DNA of 64,000 bases from Candidatus Poribacteria bacterium (GCA_028820845.1 JAPPII010000067.1:57566-121565); one strand, 5' to 3'. Positions 35,587 to 45,497 are shown, counted from the first letter of the stretch. Numbers and translations: made by a program. Notes: generated from the letters alone by a model not told the origin.

Positions 35587-36705
35587 TCACCGGAGCTTCA
35601 AGGTACTTAAAGCTATCAAGACCAATATAAACCCGACAATCCAGAATCGGATAACGACTTTAGATTCTTTCCATCCCGAAAGTAGGAAGTGGTAGTGAAT
35701 CGGTGACATCTTAAACACACGCTTGCCAAATGTACGGAACGACCAGACCTGAATAATAACCGATAGTGTCTCTGCGACGAAAATAGCACCGACGATCAGG
35801 AGCAGAAATTCCTGCTTTATAAGCACCGCAACGGTTCCAAGGGTAGCACCGAGTGCCAGTGACCCAGTATCTCCCATAAAGACTTGTGCCGGATGACCGT
35901 TATACCATAAAAATCCCAAGCCTGCTCCGACTAACGCTGTACAGAAAATTGCGGTAACCTCTCCGCTAACAGGAAGATGAAAGATGTTCAGATACGCGGC
36001 AATCTCGCTGTGACTGGTCATATACCCAACTATACCGAGCGTACCGGCAACAAAGAGGGTGCACCCAATCGCCAACCCATCCATCCCATCTGTCAAATTG
36101 ACAGCGTTGGATGCCCCGACGATCACCAATGTGGCAAAAGGAATAAAGAATATCCCTAAATCGGGCTGTAGTTCTTTGAAAAATGGCAAACTCAGCGAAG
36201 AACGTGTCACAACATCCCCACCGTGGGCACCCCCCCATTGGTAAAGATACACTGCAATCGCCAAAGCACCTACGATCTGAAGTCCAATTTTATGCCATCC
36301 ACGAAGTCCTAAGGACTGCTGTTTCACGAGTTTGTTATAATCATCAAGAAACCCGAGGCCACCAAACCAAAGCGTTGTCAATATCATCAAGTAGATATAA
36401 GGCTGGTCTAACCGCGACCAGAAGACAACCGATATCAGCACAGAGACGATGATGAGCACGCCTCCCATAGTTGGCACGCCGGCTTTGTTTTGATTTTCAG
36501 TACTTTTTTGGGCGTTAGCTACCTCCTCCTGAATATGTTCTCCGATGCGTAGCTGCTTCAACCTCTGTATCATAAAAGGTCCCAAAACAAGAGCGATGAC
36601 GAGGGAGGTTGCTGTTGCATAAATTGCTCGGAAGCTGATATAACGAAAAATGTTGAATGGTGAAAAGATTTCAACGAGGTTTTCGTATAGGAGATGGTAA
36701 AACAT
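35587..36705 (-). CDS. mraY: Phospho-N-acetylmuramoyl-pentapeptide-transferase MraY
   Basis: 372 residues, about ten transmembrane helices. It transfers phospho-MurNAc-pentapeptide to undecaprenyl phosphate, giving lipid I. Seen: KAGVPTMGGVLII, FLDDYNKLV (the DD pair), the NLTDGMDGLAIG motif, VFMGDTGSLALG and the C-terminal MSPIHYHFLLSGWKESKVVIRFW (HHH-like region). All catalytic aspartates are in place. Confidence 0.98.
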   Translation of the reverse strand: MFYHLLYENLVEIFSPFNIFRYISFRAIYATATSLVIALVLGPFMIQRLKQLRIGEHIQEEVANAQKSTENQNKAGVPTMGGVLIIVSVLISVVFWSRLDQPYIYLMILTTLWFGGLGFLDDYNKLVKQQSLGLRGWHKIGLQIVGALAIAVYLYQWGGAHGGDVVTRSSLSLPFFKELQPDLGIFFIPFATLVIVGASNAVNLTDGMDGLAIGCTLFVAGTLGIVGYMTSHSEIAAYLNIFHLPVSGEVTAIFCTALVGAGLGFLWYNGHPAQVFMGDTGSLALGATLGTVAVLIKQEFLLLIVGAIFVAETLSVIIQVWSFRTFGKRVFKMSPIHYHFLLSGWKESKVVIRFWIVGFILVLIALSTLKLR

Positions 36706-36746
36706 ATTTTCCTACAAAAAAGCGATGGCGATTTTACGGTAGCACA

Positions 36747-37952
36747 TTACGCCGTGCCCCCAAGTTTCTCCCCGTTTTTTAATTTCGCGAGACTCGCGCC
36801 AGCTTGGCTTAGGAGGTTCGTCGTATAAGTATAGTTTAATGCATTCTTCTCTGCGTGTGCCTTAAATGCCAAATCAACAAGTTCCGACACCAACTTCGGA
36901 AATGCAATATCTTGGTGGGTCCACAGATAGTAGCTATATGAACCCGGAATAGTGTTGATCTCATTCACATAGACGTTATATTCTGCATCCACGAGAAAAT
37001 CGACACGTGCTACACCTGCGCAATCCAAGACCCGAAAAGTGCGGACAGCAAGACCTTGTATATGTGACGTTAGTTCTTCGGAAATGGGTGCAGGAATTTT
37101 GCGCTCAGCACCTGCCATTCCTGCATTTTCGCCCTCCTGATGAATATACTTGTCATCAAAACTGAGAAAATTAGTTTGTGAGACAGGTTGCTCGCAAACA
37201 GATGGTGTCGGTTCATCAAGTCCCATGACAGCACAATTGATCTCAAGAGGTCTCTCAACAGCTTTTTCAACGAGTATCCTACGAGAGTACTGTCCCGCCA
37301 CCTCAGCAGCAGCACAGAGTTCAGTTTGATTTTTGACCTGGCTGACTCCAATGCTTGAGCCGCTCATTGCAGGCTTGACAAAGAGCGGATAGGATAGCGT
37401 TGCATCTACCTCTTTGAGAACCTCATCGCGTCGCGTATCCCAGTCGTGACGCGTCCAATACAAATATGGAAGTACTGGAAGCGTGTTCTCACCAAGAATC
37501 GCCTTCATCATAATCTTATCCATACCCACAGCAGAACCGACAACACCCGCGCCGACATAAGGTAGGTTCATAAGCTCGAGCAACCCTTGGAGCGTCCCAT
37601 CCTCCCCATGCATGCCGTGTATCGACGGAAAAACAACATCTACAGGAAGAAGTGTCCTTTTCTGAACGTTCTTGCCGAGCCAGTGTTTGCTGGTAATAAC
37701 AAATTTTGGCTCAGGATAAAATTCGATAGTAATTTTGTCAAAATCGGAAGGATGTGGGAGTGTTCCATCAGTAAAACTGGATAAATCGCGTAATGCGTTG
37801 CCAGTTAACCATTCTCCATTTTTCGTGACGTAAATTGGGATGACATGATGATTTTCTTTTAAAGCGAGGTAAACCTGATGTGCGGTTACGATTGAGACTT
37901 CGTGTTCAGGCGTACATCCACCAAATATGAGGGCTATATTATGTTTTGACAT
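36747..37952 (-). CDS. ddl: D-alanine--D-alanine ligase
   Basis: 401 residues. ATP-grasp enzyme that makes the D-Ala-D-Ala dipeptide used by MurF. Seen: IALIFGGCTPEHEVSI at the N-terminus (the Glu binds D-Ala), FPSIHGMHGEDGTLQGLLEL, YVGAGVVGSAVGMDK, PLFVKPAMSGSSIGVSQV, and the C-terminal RVDFLVDAEYNVYVNEINTI, which carries the metal ligands. It is longer than E. coli Ddl (~306), like VanA-type/long Ddls. It sits between murF and mraY instead of next to ftsQ. Confidence 0.97.
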   Translation of the reverse strand: MSKHNIALIFGGCTPEHEVSIVTAHQVYLALKENHHVIPIYVTKNGEWLTGNALRDLSSFTDGTLPHPSDFDKITIEFYPEPKFVITSKHWLGKNVQKRTLLPVDVVFPSIHGMHGEDGTLQGLLELMNLPYVGAGVVGSAVGMDKIMMKAILGENTLPVLPYLYWTRHDWDTRRDEVLKEVDATLSYPLFVKPAMSGSSIGVSQVKNQTELCAAAEVAGQYSRRILVEKAVERPLEINCAVMGLDEPTPSVCEQPVSQTNFLSFDDKYIHQEGENAGMAGAERKIPAPISEELTSHIQGLAVRTFRVLDCAGVARVDFLVDAEYNVYVNEINTIPGSYSYYLWTHQDIAFPKLVSELVDLAFKAHAEKNALNYTYTTNLLSQAGASLAKLKNGEKLGGTA

Positions 37953-38073
37953 TTTTTAACGATTAAATCTGGGCACCGCTCCACTACGTTTCACGGTGGT
38001 TTTAGGTTAATTCCAACCGATTCTGGACTATGAACGGAAACTTAGGTCAGACCTAACAATTGAAACATCAATA

Positions 38074-39744
38074 TTAGGAGATGACTCTTTCCTCATTGTA
38101 GTTGTCAGGAAGATCATTCTCAAAAAGAACGACATCCCCCGGCTGTACTCGCGTTGCTAAATGTTTTTTGACCTCTTCCAAGTTGAGTGCGACAATGATT
38201 TGTTGGCTCGGATACGCGGAGGCCTTCAAGCCATCTAAAATTGGGACAGTCCTCATAGGTCCGACTAAAATGACCAGATCACAGACATCGGCGGCGTGTT
38301 CACCAAGTTTCTTATTTTTCTCGTACTCCATCTCACCGAGTTCTACCATACCGGGTGTCACCAAGACCTTTTTTCCCTTTCCAATCTCAGAGAGCACCTC
38401 AAGCGCTGCCTTCGCGCCGACAGGATTGGCGTTGAAACTATCGTCAATGATTGTTATACCCCCGGCACCAGATGCCAACTGTAAACGATGTGGTACAGGT
38501 TCAACCTTTGCAATTGCTGTGCGAATCTCTTCAAGGGTCATTCCACACGCTATCGCAACTACCATTGCGGCAAGGATATTAGATACGTTATGCCTACCTA
38601 AAAGTTGCGTGCGAATCTCTACTTCGGTAGCCTTCTGGGTATTGACTGATGCATGCACCGTAAAAGCGAGTCCGTCGTTGGTGTGTCGAATGTTGGTAGC
38701 AGTTAGCTGCGGGTGTTCAGAAACCTCAACCTTGGAAGGCTCTGTAGCATAGCGGGACACCGGATTGCCGCCCTCTTCCCGCTTATTAGCAAGTTTAGCA
38801 CAGATCTCGTTGTCACAATTGAAGACTGCAAGGCCACCGGATGGCAGCGACTCAATCAACTCATATTTTGTCTTGGCTATATTCTCTACGCTTTTAAACC
38901 GCTCCAAGTGTTGGGGACCGACAGCTGTGAGAATGCCAATTTGGGGTGAGGCTAAATTGCACAACTCGCGGATGTCGCCACGCTTATAGGCACCCATCTC
39001 GACGACAAATACTTCGTGTTCAGGAGCAAGTTGCCCGCGAATGACTTTGCAGATACCCATTGGCGTGTTGTAACTATCGGGAGTCATTAAAGTGTTAAAT
39101 TTTTCGGACAAAATTCGATGCAAAATATACTTTGTACTCGTCTTGCCGTAACTTCCAGTAATTCCAATAACCTTGGGATTAAACGCTTTAATCCGTTTCC
39201 TTGCCGAAAAGAGATATGCCTCATTTATCGTCCGTTCCAAAGGATAGATAAGCAGGTTCGCGAATGTTAAATTGACCACGCTCACCTCACTAAACAGGAA
39301 GGCTGCGACGCGCCAAGGGCTCTCCTTTATTGTGAGGACAATCACGACCGCCAAACCAATAAGGAGAACGATTGATAGTCCGAACACCCGTTTCGCGCGT
39401 GCTGTATAAACGAGAGGCTTTTTCGCCGCAACGTTCTCTCGGCGTGTGAGCATATAAATTTGGAATCCACTCCAAGCGATACACACGCCTGGGAAGAACC
39501 AAGTGCTGTGATACTGTGGATACAGTGCAGATATAACGCCGGTAAGAATCAGTAAGCCCCCGACGATGAGAATCTCTCTGATCTCAAAGCAGTTTTTCAG
39601 ATGCTGCCCCATCCACTTCAGGTATCGACCTGTTTTATAACCGTCGAGTTGAAGTATATGAAGTCCACGTGCTGTTCTGATGATCGCTCTCGCGACACAA
39701 GTTAATATTACGAAGTAGAAAAGCGTGGTATTTATTGTTTCCAT
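38074..39744 (-). CDS. murF: MurF-type Mur ligase with an N-terminal membrane domain
   Basis: 556 residues. The C-terminal ~365 residues are a Mur ligase: ATP loop GITGSYGKTSTK (194-205), VVEMGAY, LLGRHNVSNILAAMVV and DDSFNANPVGAKAAL (family DDSYNANP). This is the reaction that adds D-Ala-D-Ala to the UDP-MurNAc-tripeptide. The usual MurF N-terminal UDP-binding domain is absent. In its place are ~185 residues with about five hydrophobic helices (near 5-22, 57-76, 82-100, 119-139 and 145-167), so the enzyme should be membrane-bound. Position between murE and ddl, and the absence of another murF, support it being the working MurF. The start at 39744 gives a short periplasmic or cytoplasmic tip before helix one. 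Confidence 0.87.
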   Translation of the reverse strand: METINTTLFYFVILTCVARAIIRTARGLHILQLDGYKTGRYLKWMGQHLKNCFEIREILIVGGLLILTGVISALYPQYHSTWFFPGVCIAWSGFQIYMLTRRENVAAKKPLVYTARAKRVFGLSIVLLIGLAVVIVLTIKESPWRVAAFLFSEVSVVNLTFANLLIYPLERTINEAYLFSARKRIKAFNPKVIGITGSYGKTSTKYILHRILSEKFNTLMTPDSYNTPMGICKVIRGQLAPEHEVFVVEMGAYKRGDIRELCNLASPQIGILTAVGPQHLERFKSVENIAKTKYELIESLPSGGLAVFNCDNEICAKLANKREEGGNPVSRYATEPSKVEVSEHPQLTATNIRHTNDGLAFTVHASVNTQKATEVEIRTQLLGRHNVSNILAAMVVAIACGMTLEEIRTAIAKVEPVPHRLQLASGAGGITIIDDSFNANPVGAKAALEVLSEIGKGKKVLVTPGMVELGEMEYEKNKKLGEHAADVCDLVILVGPMRTVPILDGLKASAYPSQQIIVALNLEEVKKHLATRVQPGDVVLFENDLPDNYNEERVIS

Positions 39745-39760
39745 TTTCTAACTCTTAAAT

Positions 39761-40513
39761 TTAGATTTTCAAGAAACTTGCCACAATCCGGCAAAATTGC
39801 GGAAACTGGTCGAGATAGGAAAAGTGTCCTGCCTCTTTTAGGACAACCAACCCAGCATCAGGTATCTCTTTCTCCATAGTCCGTCCGAAGGACACAGGTG
39901 TATCTTTGTCGTTCTCACCCCAGATTAACAGCGTAGATGCGACTATTCGTGGTAAGAACGGACGCAAGTCTTGATTGACAACCTTCACAAGCGTAGGGCG
40001 CATATCGCCAGCCTCTCGGTAGTCCTTGGACCCTGTGCGCTGAGAAACGGCATTTGCGAGACGATCGCCATACTTTCCAGACCGGCGCAATAACCTGCCG
40101 ATTTTTGCTATACCTACACGAAAATAGTACTTCACAGTTCGGGGTGGCTTGATCCCAGCACTATCAACAAGAACAAGTTTATCCACTTTTTCAGGATACT
40201 CGGCTGAAAGGATGATCGAAATTCTACCGCCGAAGGAGTGTCCGATGAGGTGCGTTTTTGGGACACCAATTTTCTCCAAAAAGGCTGCAACACATTGCGC
40301 ATAGTCGGATGTGTTCCATGCTGTTGGAGGCACCTGACTTTCGCCGAAGCCGGGCAAATCCAGGGCGTAGACTTTGTGGGATTGTGCAAGCCATTCAAAA
40401 ACCGGCTGGAAACTTGCAGCTTCTCCACCCCAACCGTGTAAGAGGAGGACAACCTTGCCATCCCCCGCGACCTGATATGAAATGTTGAGACCGTTAATTT
40501 CCGTACGCTGCAT
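39761..40513 (-). CDS. Alpha/beta-hydrolase inside the dcw cluster
   Basis: 250 residues from the ATG at 40513. The frame is open up to a TTG at 40609, right after the murE stop, but homologues would begin at MQRTEINGLNISYQVAGDG. Seen: oxyanion block LLLHGWGG, nucleophile elbow GHSFGG, acid in LLIWGENDKDTPV and catalytic histidine in EAGHFSYLDQFP; the triad is complete. A lid region lies at ~135-190 (RRSGKYGDRLANAVSQ). The substrate cannot be predicted. It sits between murE and murF, with 16 bp to murF, so it must be co-expressed with peptidoglycan genes; a role in peptidoglycan or lipid carrier metabolism is only inference. Confidence 0.85.
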   Translation of the reverse strand: MQRTEINGLNISYQVAGDGKVVLLLHGWGGEAASFQPVFEWLAQSHKVYALDLPGFGESQVPPTAWNTSDYAQCVAAFLEKIGVPKTHLIGHSFGGRISIILSAEYPEKVDKLVLVDSAGIKPPRTVKYYFRVGIAKIGRLLRRSGKYGDRLANAVSQRTGSKDYREAGDMRPTLVKVVNQDLRPFLPRIVASTLLIWGENDKDTPVSFGRTMEKEIPDAGLVVLKEAGHFSYLDQFPQFCRIVASFLKI

Positions 40514-40609
40514 CCGTCGCCTACGTCTGGTTTTCCGTGAAATATGCCGTATTGAAAAAACTTCGGAGGTTAGATTTACTAAAGGCAGGACAATCCATAG
40601 ATAGGGCAA

Positions 40610-42088
40610 TCACAAGGACTCCAAAATATCTGCAGCCACGACCCTATCATCAAAAGGGACTCTTTTGCCGTGAATTTCCTGATAATCTTCATGCCCCTTC
40701 CCCGCAATCACAATGACATCCCCCGATTTTGCCGTTGCGATGGCGTGCTGAATCGCTTCCCGCCTCTCCGAAATACACACATACTTTGCATCATGTGGCA
40801 AATTTGACACAATTTGTGCAATGATTTCATTGGGGTCTTCGGTGCGCGGATTGTCGGAAGTAATCACGCTGTAATCTGCGATTCGGGTTGAAATATTCCC
40901 CATTTTTGGGCGTTTTCCGTTATCGCGATCACCCCCACATCCGAAGACAGAAATCAGTTTACGTTCCGTGATATGCTTCGCTGCAATCAGAATATTTTCC
41001 AAACCGTCGGGGGTATGTGCATAATCAACGATCACAGCAAAGTCTTGTCCGCGGTCTACGAGTTCAAACCGTCCAGGTACAACAGTCGCAGCGAGACCTT
41101 CCTGAATCGCCGCAATAGAACAATTATAACGGATGCCAACAGCAATCGCAGCAAGGGCATTGTAAATATTATACTCACCGAGCAACCGAAGCTCCACTGG
41201 GAATTCGCCAGACGGCATCAACGCTGTAAACGCCAATCGGTTCCGAGAGAGTTCAACACCTTCGGGGCGTAAATCTGCCTGCAGTCTAAACCCATACATT
41301 AAACGTTTTAAATCTGCACAAACATGCCAGAAACGTTTTGTTACAGGTAGATCAACATTCAAAACAGCGACCCCGTCATCCCCAAGTTGCTCAAACAACA
41401 TTAATTTCGCTTTGAGGTATTCCTCCATTGTCTGATGATAATCAAGATGGTCCTGTGTAAAATTGGTAAAAATGGCTGTATCGAAAATAAGCCCTGCAAG
41501 TCGCTGCAGCGCCAATCCCTGTGAGGAGGTTTCCATCGTGACGTATTCGACACCTTCTTCAGCGAATTGCTTAAAGAGGGCATGGAGGGCAAAGGCATCA
41601 GGAGTTGTGAGGAAAGCCGGTAGTTTCTTCTCAGTGCCGTGGGCGTTCGTGTATCGGTGTCCAACAGTTCCGATGAGTGCTACCTTTCGCCCACTCGCTT
41701 TGAGTATCGCATATATGAGATGTGCTGTTGATGTCTTACCGTTTGTGCCCGTAATGCCGATGAGTTTGAGTTGTTTTGCGGGATTTCCGTGCCAATTGGC
41801 AGCCAGCAAGGAGATTGCGCGTCGCCCGTTAGGTACTTGGACGTATGTAAATTGCTGCGTTGGCACCGTTAGTTCAGCGATCGGTTTTTCACCGATAACA
41901 ACAACCGCTCCCTTCTGAATCGCATCTGAAATAAAGATGTGGCTGTCAACGTTGACACCTTGATAGCAGACAAACGCATTACCACGTTTGACCTGTCGAT
42001 TATCACTGACGACACCGGTAATATCAATATCAAGTGGTCCGGTAGTAGCAACAATATTTAATTTGTGGAGCAGCGTGCGAAGTTTCAC
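40610..42088 (-). CDS. murE: UDP-MurNAc-tripeptide synthetase (meso-DAP-adding)
   Basis: 492 residues. It adds the third amino acid to UDP-MurNAc-L-Ala-D-Glu. Seen: SDNRQVKRGNAFVCYQG (UDP site), ATP loop GITGTNGKTSTA (111-122), NFTQDHLDYHQTM and DYAHTPDGLENIL. SDNPRTEDP carries the DNPR signature of meso-diaminopimelate-specific MurE, so the wall is of the DAP type. The GTG start at 42088 overlaps the ftsI stop (GTGA), with GGAGGTG upstream, so it is translationally coupled to ftsI. Confidence 0.98.
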   Translation of the reverse strand: MKLRTLLHKLNIVATTGPLDIDITGVVSDNRQVKRGNAFVCYQGVNVDSHIFISDAIQKGAVVVIGEKPIAELTVPTQQFTYVQVPNGRRAISLLAANWHGNPAKQLKLIGITGTNGKTSTAHLIYAILKASGRKVALIGTVGHRYTNAHGTEKKLPAFLTTPDAFALHALFKQFAEEGVEYVTMETSSQGLALQRLAGLIFDTAIFTNFTQDHLDYHQTMEEYLKAKLMLFEQLGDDGVAVLNVDLPVTKRFWHVCADLKRLMYGFRLQADLRPEGVELSRNRLAFTALMPSGEFPVELRLLGEYNIYNALAAIAVGIRYNCSIAAIQEGLAATVVPGRFELVDRGQDFAVIVDYAHTPDGLENILIAAKHITERKLISVFGCGGDRDNGKRPKMGNISTRIADYSVITSDNPRTEDPNEIIAQIVSNLPHDAKYVCISERREAIQHAIATAKSGDVIVIAGKGHEDYQEIHGKRVPFDDRVVAADILESL

Positions 42089-43890
42089 AGCCCACCTCCT
42101 TCCACAGTAAGGTGCTGTTTCGACACTTTTTCTGTTATAGCAGGCGCGTATTGGGAAGTTTTTTGAATCGCAGTACCGAAAAATTCAGTTTGCTTCAAGT
42201 ATTGTATTGTCTGGGTGGCAACCTTTTGAAAAAGCGGTCCTGCGATCTGACCACTGAAGCGTGCCCCTTTGGGTTCATCAAGCATGACGATTACCGAAAT
42301 CACTGGATTCTCCGCGGGTAAGAACCCCATAAAGGACATAATTTCTTTGCCGAGATATCCCTTGCCATTTGGTTCAGCTTTTTGTGCTGTTCCAGTCTTT
42401 CCAGCGACCCTATAACCTTCAACACGCGCGCGTCGTCCGCTCCCGCCTTCAACAACCCCAACGAGTATGTCTGCCATCTGTCTTGCTATTTCCGGACGCA
42501 GTACTTGTCGAACTTCAATCGGATACATCTTTTTAAAAACTTTCCCACTATTGTCTCGAATTTCTCGTGTAATGTATGGACGGAGGAGTTTACCATCGTT
42601 GGCAATGACATTCAATGCGCTCACCATCTGAAGCGGTGTCACCATAATTCCTTGTCCAAAAGGCACGGCTCCGAGCGAATGGGTGTCCCAACGCTTGACT
42701 GCAAAAAGGCTCCCACTGTGTTCATAGGGAAGATCAACCCCTGTTGTTTTCCCAAAGCCGTAACTCTCAATGTAAGTAGCAAAGTTCTCATGTCCCAACT
42801 GCTTCACAACTTTAATCATCCCAATATTACTGGATTTGTGTAGTACCTCCTCTAAGGTCAGCCATCCTTTTGCTGAAACATCTCGGATAATTCTACCGTT
42901 CGAGAGTCGATAGCGTCCATTTTCACAAAAAACTGTCGACTCAGATGTCATGATCCTTTCATTGAGGACAGCAGAGGAAGCGATAATTTTAAAAATCGAT
43001 CCGGGTTCATACGCGAACCAGACCCCGATATTCCGTTTAGCCTCCTCATTGGCACGTGCGTAGGTATTCAGATCGTAAGATGGGTAGCTCGCAAGTGCCA
43101 ATACTTCTGCCGTCTTTGATGCCAAGACGATGACTGTCCCGCGTGGTGCGTTCCACTGCTGACAAGCTGCAGCTAACTCCTTTTCAGCGACATATTGAAC
43201 GTACTCGTCAAGTGTTAAAACGACACTGTATCCGTAATCACTCGTGGAATTGCCATCAGTTAATAAGTTTATCGGTTCATTGCGAGCCAAAGCTGCGCGA
43301 TGGGCGGCTTGCCGTGCCTGCGCATTTAGCAGATAATTGTTGTATTGGTATTCAATACCTTCACCCATATTCTGGTCGTTCATATGACCAATGACCTGAG
43401 CGGCGAGAGCGTCTTTAGGATAGGATCGCTTCTGTTCAACTTCATATTTTATACCGCGAATATCCTTCTCAATCGCGCGAATCTCATCAAGCCGTCCGTA
43501 ATCAAGGCCCTTCTTTAGCCAGACAAACCGCTTATCCTTTCGACGGAGTTGGGAAAGCAGTTCTGCCTCGGGCACCCCTAAAACTGGCACCAACTTTTGT
43601 GCAGCTGTGAGTGGATCCATCTTCATATATTTTGGATCGGCATAGACAGACAAACTATGGCGACTGAGTGCTAAAACGTTTCCGTGTCTATCCAGAATCT
43701 TTCCACGTTTTATCTCTGCTGTACGGGGAGAAAGCCAGTCTTGTTCATTCGATTCCCGCTGTAAATCACCACCAGAGATCTGAATCTTGAATAGTTTGCC
43801 AACTAACAACAGAAACCCGACCTGCATCAAAATAAATGTAAAAACAAGACGACGTATAGATAAATGCGAGTTATTTTTGTTATTTATCAT
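42085..43890 (-). CDS. ftsI: Division-specific transpeptidase FtsI (PBP3)
   Basis: 601 residues, class B penicillin-binding protein. An N-terminal membrane anchor (~14-32, LVFTFILMQVGFLLLVGKL) is followed by the pedestal domain (RGKILDRHGNVLALS) and the transpeptidase domain with S298-x2-K301 (YEPGSIFKI), SSN (353-355) and KTGTAQ (~487). All three catalytic motifs are intact. It cross-links septal peptidoglycan with FtsW. Stop overlaps the murE start by four bases. Confidence 0.97.
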   Translation of the reverse strand: MINNKNNSHLSIRRLVFTFILMQVGFLLLVGKLFKIQISGGDLQRESNEQDWLSPRTAEIKRGKILDRHGNVLALSRHSLSVYADPKYMKMDPLTAAQKLVPVLGVPEAELLSQLRRKDKRFVWLKKGLDYGRLDEIRAIEKDIRGIKYEVEQKRSYPKDALAAQVIGHMNDQNMGEGIEYQYNNYLLNAQARQAAHRAALARNEPINLLTDGNSTSDYGYSVVLTLDEYVQYVAEKELAAACQQWNAPRGTVIVLASKTAEVLALASYPSYDLNTYARANEEAKRNIGVWFAYEPGSIFKIIASSAVLNERIMTSESTVFCENGRYRLSNGRIIRDVSAKGWLTLEEVLHKSSNIGMIKVVKQLGHENFATYIESYGFGKTTGVDLPYEHSGSLFAVKRWDTHSLGAVPFGQGIMVTPLQMVSALNVIANDGKLLRPYITREIRDNSGKVFKKMYPIEVRQVLRPEIARQMADILVGVVEGGSGRRARVEGYRVAGKTGTAQKAEPNGKGYLGKEIMSFMGFLPAENPVISVIVMLDEPKGARFSGQIAGPLFQKVATQTIQYLKQTEFFGTAIQKTSQYAPAITEKVSKQHLTVEGGGL

Positions 43891-43941
43891 ACATTAAACC
43901 AAGATAGTTTCGGGTCCTTTCAGGAAAGGGAGAAATCGAAA

Positions 43942-44265
43942 TTACTTGTCCCAAATGATCTGTGGGGTTTCGGTAGGTTCAACCATTCCGAGTTCAGTAG
44001 CAATCTTCCTGATTCTCTGAACAGAGGTTAACGTCGATTCTTCTAATTCAAGCTGATAAATTTCATCCTGAATTCGATGTTTCTGTCTCTCATAGACAGG
44101 TTGGCGTTGTAAAGCAACTTTTTTAGCATAAGATGAAAACCAGATACTTCCGGCAAAAGTGCAGAAGGACAATACCAAGAGGGTATAGACCAACGGAAAT
44201 CCTTTTTTTCTTTGAGTTTCTTCAGGTTTCGTGATGCGCGCTGAATGTTGATCTGATATCTGCAT
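43942..44265 (-). CDS. ftsL: FtsL-like divisome protein
   Basis: 107 residues. A basic cytoplasmic start is followed by one transmembrane helix (~24-42, FPLVYTLLVLSFCTFAGSIW) and a coiled-coil (RQPVYERQKHRIQDEIYQLE) ending in the RIRKIATELGMVEP block, which matches the FtsL/DivIC pattern (…I..iA.e.LGM..p). FtsL proteins are poorly conserved, so the name rests on this architecture and on the position between rsmH and ftsI. Confidence 0.83.
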   Translation of the reverse strand: MQISDQHSARITKPEETQRKKGFPLVYTLLVLSFCTFAGSIWFSSYAKKVALQRQPVYERQKHRIQDEIYQLELEESTLTSVQRIRKIATELGMVEPTETPQIIWDK

Positions 44266-44461
44266 CTATTTCGCTTTCAATCCAAATTATGGATAGGAAT
44301 GTTGAGTTCCGTCGCTTACCTCACGTTACAATTCCTTTGCGCTTACGCCTAATATATGGTTACAGGGTGACAACTGCCTATCTATTTAACGTTGAATTTC
44401 ATATTTAAGGTACATTTTTTTACTTCTACCAATTAGTACCGCTTTTGTTGACAATCTCAGA

Positions 44462-45415
44462 TTACAACTTACGCGCCGCACGCAATTTAGCACTTCTCGC
44501 TCGTGGATTATGCTGCACTGCAGACACATCTGGAACAACAGGACGTTTTGTCAAAATCTGCAGAGACGGTTCATGGTTACAAATACAGACTGGGATTTTG
44601 GGTGGACAGATACATGTCGTCGCGCATGTTTGAAATCGCCGTTTGACTATCCTATCCTCAAGCGAATGAAAGGCAATAACACAGAGATGTCCGCCGGGTT
44701 TCAAAAGCGATATGGCAACATCTAAACCGGCTTCAAGATTTTCCAATTCCTTATTAACATGAATCCGCAGTGCTTGAAATACGCGGGTGGCAGGATGGAT
44801 CTTGGATGTCTTTTGCGGAACCGCCGCCTTGACAATCTCGGCAAAATGCGTTGTTGTCGTTATAGGCATCTGCTGCCTCGCCGTAACAATGCGGGTAGCA
44901 ATCCGTTTCGCGAACCTTTCTTCACCATATCGCTTAAAAATATCAACCAAAGTGTCCACTGGACTATCGTTGACTACCTGCATCGCTGTAGGAATAACTT
45001 CTTGATTATCATCCAACTTGCGTCCAATTCCCATACGCATATCCAATGGCCCGGTATGGTTAAAACTAAATCCTCGGTCTGGTGTATCAAGTTGTAGCGA
45101 TGACACCCCTAAATCAAGCAGGATACCATCTACAGCACAAATTGAGTACGCCTCAAGCAGAACAGGCATTTCTGCGAAATTGCCGTTAATGAGACAGTAC
45201 CGGTCACCGAAGGCGCGTAACCTCTCCTTTGCAATAACAAGGGCTTCAGAATCCAAATCAATGCCAATGACGCGTCCATTTGGTGCAGAGGCGTTCAAGA
45301 TAGCGGAACTATGTCCACCCAATCCGGCAGTGCCATCTACATAAATACCCGCCGATTTCGGTTTGAGAAATTCAAGCACCTTGTCACATAAAACAGGTAT
45401 GTGCTGTCTATCCAT
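44462..45415 (-). CDS. rsmH: 16S rRNA (cytosine1402-N4)-methyltransferase
   Basis: 317 residues (MraW family). Seen: HIPVLCDKVLEFL at the N-terminus, SAM-binding VDGTAGLGGHSSAIL and GIDLDSEAL, GILLDLGVSSLQLDTPDRGFSF, and the C-terminal VIAFHSLEDRIVKRRF. RsmH methylates C1402 in the ribosomal P site. It is the first gene of the dcw cluster here; the usual mraZ upstream is missing and a Gfo/Idh/MocA gene occupies that place. About 200 bp separate it from ftsL. Confidence 0.97.
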   Translation of the reverse strand: MDRQHIPVLCDKVLEFLKPKSAGIYVDGTAGLGGHSSAILNASAPNGRVIGIDLDSEALVIAKERLRAFGDRYCLINGNFAEMPVLLEAYSICAVDGILLDLGVSSLQLDTPDRGFSFNHTGPLDMRMGIGRKLDDNQEVIPTAMQVVNDSPVDTLVDIFKRYGEERFAKRIATRIVTARQQMPITTTTHFAEIVKAAVPQKTSKIHPATRVFQALRIHVNKELENLEAGLDVAISLLKPGGHLCVIAFHSLEDRIVKRRFQTCATTCICPPKIPVCICNHEPSLQILTKRPVVPDVSAVQHNPRARSAKLRAARKL

Positions 45416-45497
45416 AATCCCCGTCTCAATACAATCGTTATCTTATAACTGTATGTAGCAAGAAACATGCCAATTTATTTTGCCATTTGCCGTGAGA

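Noticed and set aside
40514..40609. Start of the hydrolase at the TTG next to the murE stop
   Set aside because: The added 32 residues (basic, RKTRRRRR) do not fit the hydrolase fold, and a later ATG begins exactly at the first predicted strand.
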